Assembly: GCA_003554535.1 (NCBI GenBank)
Contig: PWGT01000151.1
Location: 1-32,273 of the forward strand
Reading direction: 5' to 3'
DNA length: 32,273 nt
Origin: Syntrophomonadaceae bacterium
Lineage (GTDB): Bacteria > Bacillota_D > Dethiobacteria > DTU022 > PWGO01
In this document: piece after piece, positions 30,732 through 32,273 of the stretch
How positions within the stretch are numbered: the first letter of the stretch is position 1
Layout of the letters: every line of letters starts with the position of its first letter
Notes under the pieces: model-generated
The model's database searches: none
Told to the model about the DNA's origin: nothing
What the model saw: the letters and a program-made list of their open reading frames with translations, nothing else
Translations under genes and position numbers: made by a program

Positions 30732-32105
30732 ATGAACGAAGGTTTTTATCAGAGAAACGAAAAAGAAACTAATAATATAATAGTAAAAGCCCTGTTGATT
30801 ATGTTTTTTAGTGCTTATTCGTTACTGGTGATAATGTGGCTGGTTGGAATTTCGGAATTGCCACTAGTAAATCTGGTAGTTACCATTGGTTTAAGTGCGA
30901 TTCTAGCAGTTATTGCATATTCCATAAATAAGTTTTATAATGATCGCTATTTTACCAAATATATTTTAGTATCAATTACCATGATAGTTGGGGTTATGGT
31001 TAATGTAGTTATAGGAAAGGCTGTTTTTACCAGTCCCCTGTGGATAGCCATGCTGCTCTTGATGGTGTTATATTATGATATGGTTATTACGATTAGTGCT
31101 TCAATATTTTCTTTTCTGGCTAATACTGTATTGATAATGGTGGTACTACCTCCCGGTTATGAAGATATGACCATGACAGATTTTATTGGCAATCCCCTGA
31201 CCATGTTGGTGGCTATGATTGCTGCCATTTTTGTAACCCATAAGGGTAAGATACTATTAAACAGGAATTTAGACGCTATTGAAGATGCTCAAAAAGCGGA
31301 GCAAGATATTAATGATATTCTGGGGGCATGCAAAGAGAAATCTGAAGAATTGATAGAGGCAGTTGAAAATATATCTCATTCCATGGATAATGTGGCTGCC
31401 TCAGCCGAAGAAGTGGCTTCCGTGGCCAATGATCTTTCTTCCAATGCGGAAAATTTGAATAATAAAACATCAAATATTGTCAGCACTGGAGAACAGATTA
31501 ATGTCAAAGCAGAGCTGAGTGAAAAAAGTGTGCAAGAGACTTCCCAAAAAATTAATAGCATTGGCAATAGTTATGATCAAATTTATGCGGCAGCTTCAGA
31601 GACAGCGGAGAGTATCAATGCTATGGCTAAAACAGTTGGCCAAATTGAAGATATTGCCGATCAAGTAGGATTGTTATCGTTGAATGCAGCTATTGAAGCT
31701 GCACGAGCTGGTGAGGCCGGAAAAGGATTTGCAGTGGTTGCCACCGAGGTGCAAAAACTCAGTGATCAAACCGGTAAACTCCTGACAGAAATTAAGGATG
31801 TTCTTAGCAGCAATACTGAGCGTTCGCAAAAAATGCTTGAAGCGGTTAAGCAGGGGCAAACCGCTTATGATGAAACTATTGAATTATATGGAAATATGCG
31901 CAGTGCTCTTCAGGATGTTTTGAATGATATTCAGCAAATAAATAGCTACTTGCAGGAAATAAATAGTATGACTGAAGAACTGGCATCATCAAGTCAGAGT
32001 TTGGCAGCTATTTCTGAAGAGCAGGCTGCTTCTTCGGAAAAAGTTAATTCCCAGATGGATAAGATAAACAGAGTTTCCAACGATTTATCAGAACGCATGT
32101 CTTAG
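30732..32105 (+). CDS. Methyl-accepting chemotaxis protein, paralogue of the 1225 MCP
   Basis: Chemoreceptor of 457 residues. About six membrane segments fill residues 18-170 with short loops, then a coiled-coil signalling domain with its hairpin tip near 311-346 ([19 protein letters not shown] core). The sensor region aligns with that of the MCP at 1225 (MVN-x-V-x-GK, LYYDM, PPGYED, THKGK) but the cytoplasmic helical bundles differ outside the tip, so the pair has diverged. No HAMP domain or periplasmic domain is apparent, so the signal must reach it through the membrane or the short loops. GAGGAGGGTG precedes ATG. Confidence 0.93.
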   Translation: MNEGFYQRNEKETNNIIVKALLIMFFSAYSLLVIMWLVGISELPLVNLVVTIGLSAILAVIAYSINKFYNDRYFTKYILVSITMIVGVMVNVVIGKAVFTSPLWIAMLLLMVLYYDMVITISASIFSFLANTVLIMVVLPPGYEDMTMTDFIGNPLTMLVAMIAAIFVTHKGKILLNRNLDAIEDAQKAEQDINDILGACKEKSEELIEAVENISHSMDNVAASAEEVASVANDLSSNAENLNNKTSNIVSTGEQINVKAELSEKSVQETSQKINSIGNSYDQIYAAASETAESINAMAKTVGQIEDIADQVGLLSLNAAIEAARAGEAGKGFAVVATEVQKLSDQTGKLLTEIKDVLSSNTERSQKMLEAVKQGQTAYDETIELYGNMRSALQDVLNDIQQINSYLQEINSMTEELASSSQSLAAISEEQAASSEKVNSQMDKINRVSNDLSERMS

Positions 32106-32148
32106 CTTAAAATAAATTGAAGTTAAATTTATAGAATGAATAATTTTA

Positions 32149-32177
32149 TTGAAGGATAGTATTAATTAAAGTAGAAT
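32149..32177 (+). promoter_or_regulatory. SigA-type promoter for the gene at the window end
   Basis: TTGAAG (32149-32154), a 17-base spacer and TAGAAT (32172-32177) lie about 50 bases before the TTG start at 32228. The -10 box sits in one of two TAGAATGAATAA direct repeats (32132-32143 and 32172-32183). Confidence 0.45.
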
Positions 32178-32227
32178 GAATAAAACGGTAGGCTAAAACT
32201 CTCAATAAAAGGTAAGGGGAGAAATAG

Positions 32228-32273
32228 TTGACTGCCTTAGTATCTTTATTTATTTGGATTGCTGTTATAATCG
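32228..32273 (+). CDS. Start of a membrane protein gene, cut by the window end
   Basis: AAGGGGA (32214-32220) lies 7 bases before TTG at 32228, and the frame then reads TALVSLFIWIAVII to the window edge, a typical first membrane segment. Only 15 codons are visible, so no family can be given. A promoter upstream supports a real gene. Confidence 0.5.
   Translation, partial: MTALVSLFIWIAVII

Overview
The window looks like chromosomal DNA from a low-GC, Gram-positive anaerobe of the Clostridia type. The grounds are strong AGGAGG-type ribosome binding sites, SigA-like promoters, frequent GTG/TTG starts, one Firmicutes-style lipoprotein, a YjfB-type motility protein, and an ETF/acyl-CoA dehydrogenase/FAD-FeS oxidoreductase set of the kind found in fermentative or syntrophic Clostridia. 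Genus cannot be fixed from sequence alone. I see no rRNA, tRNA, CRISPR array, transposase or phage gene, and no intergenic stretch above about 300 bases.

Layout. Positions 1-2900 (+): a five-TM membrane protein, a small cupin, a methyl-accepting chemotaxis protein (MCP) and a YjfB-like motility peptide ending at a terminator. 2963-3667 (-): an acidic lipoprotein that seems to start at CTG. 3889-7629 (+): a UPF0173 metallo-hydrolase, an ADP-ribosylglycohydrolase, a Sir2 deacylase and glucose-6-phosphate isomerase. 7795-8850 (+): an AI-2E/PerM-family membrane protein with its own promoter and terminator.

9051-17794 (+) is the metabolic centrepiece: etfA, etfB, an unknown 120-residue protein, an FAD_binding_4 flavoprotein, a double-CCG iron-sulfur protein and a second FAD_binding_4 flavoprotein. 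These are packed with 4 to 21-base gaps or short overlaps. A MetH-activation-domain-like protein and an acyl-CoA dehydrogenase follow. My inference is one redox module in which acyl-CoA oxidation feeds EtfAB, and EtfAB exchanges electrons with a soluble flavoprotein/FeS complex. The route onward is not visible.

18091-19765 (+): a protein joining a helix-turn-helix, a Lys/Thr-rich linker and a phasin-like helical domain, with a strong internal start before the phasin part; then a glycerophosphodiester phosphodiesterase. 19776-26926 (-): two alpha/beta hydrolases (one apparently starting at ATT) and a four-gene export operon of one extracytoplasmic anchored protein, two ABC-2 permeases and one ATPase. 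27185-29440 (+): a voltage-sensor-like membrane protein without a pore, a zinc-ribbon peptide, a single-stranded DNA-binding protein and an SRPBCC-type protein. 29467-30327 (-): a DUF89/ARMT1-like protein. 30529-32273 (+): a small membrane protein, a second MCP paralogous to the first, and the first codons of another membrane protein.

Best candidates for undescribed biology are the ETF/flavoprotein/FeS module, the pore-less voltage sensor, the HTH-phasin fusion with its internal start, and a set of genes whose conserved frame has no ATG/GTG/TTG start where the ribosome binding site points.
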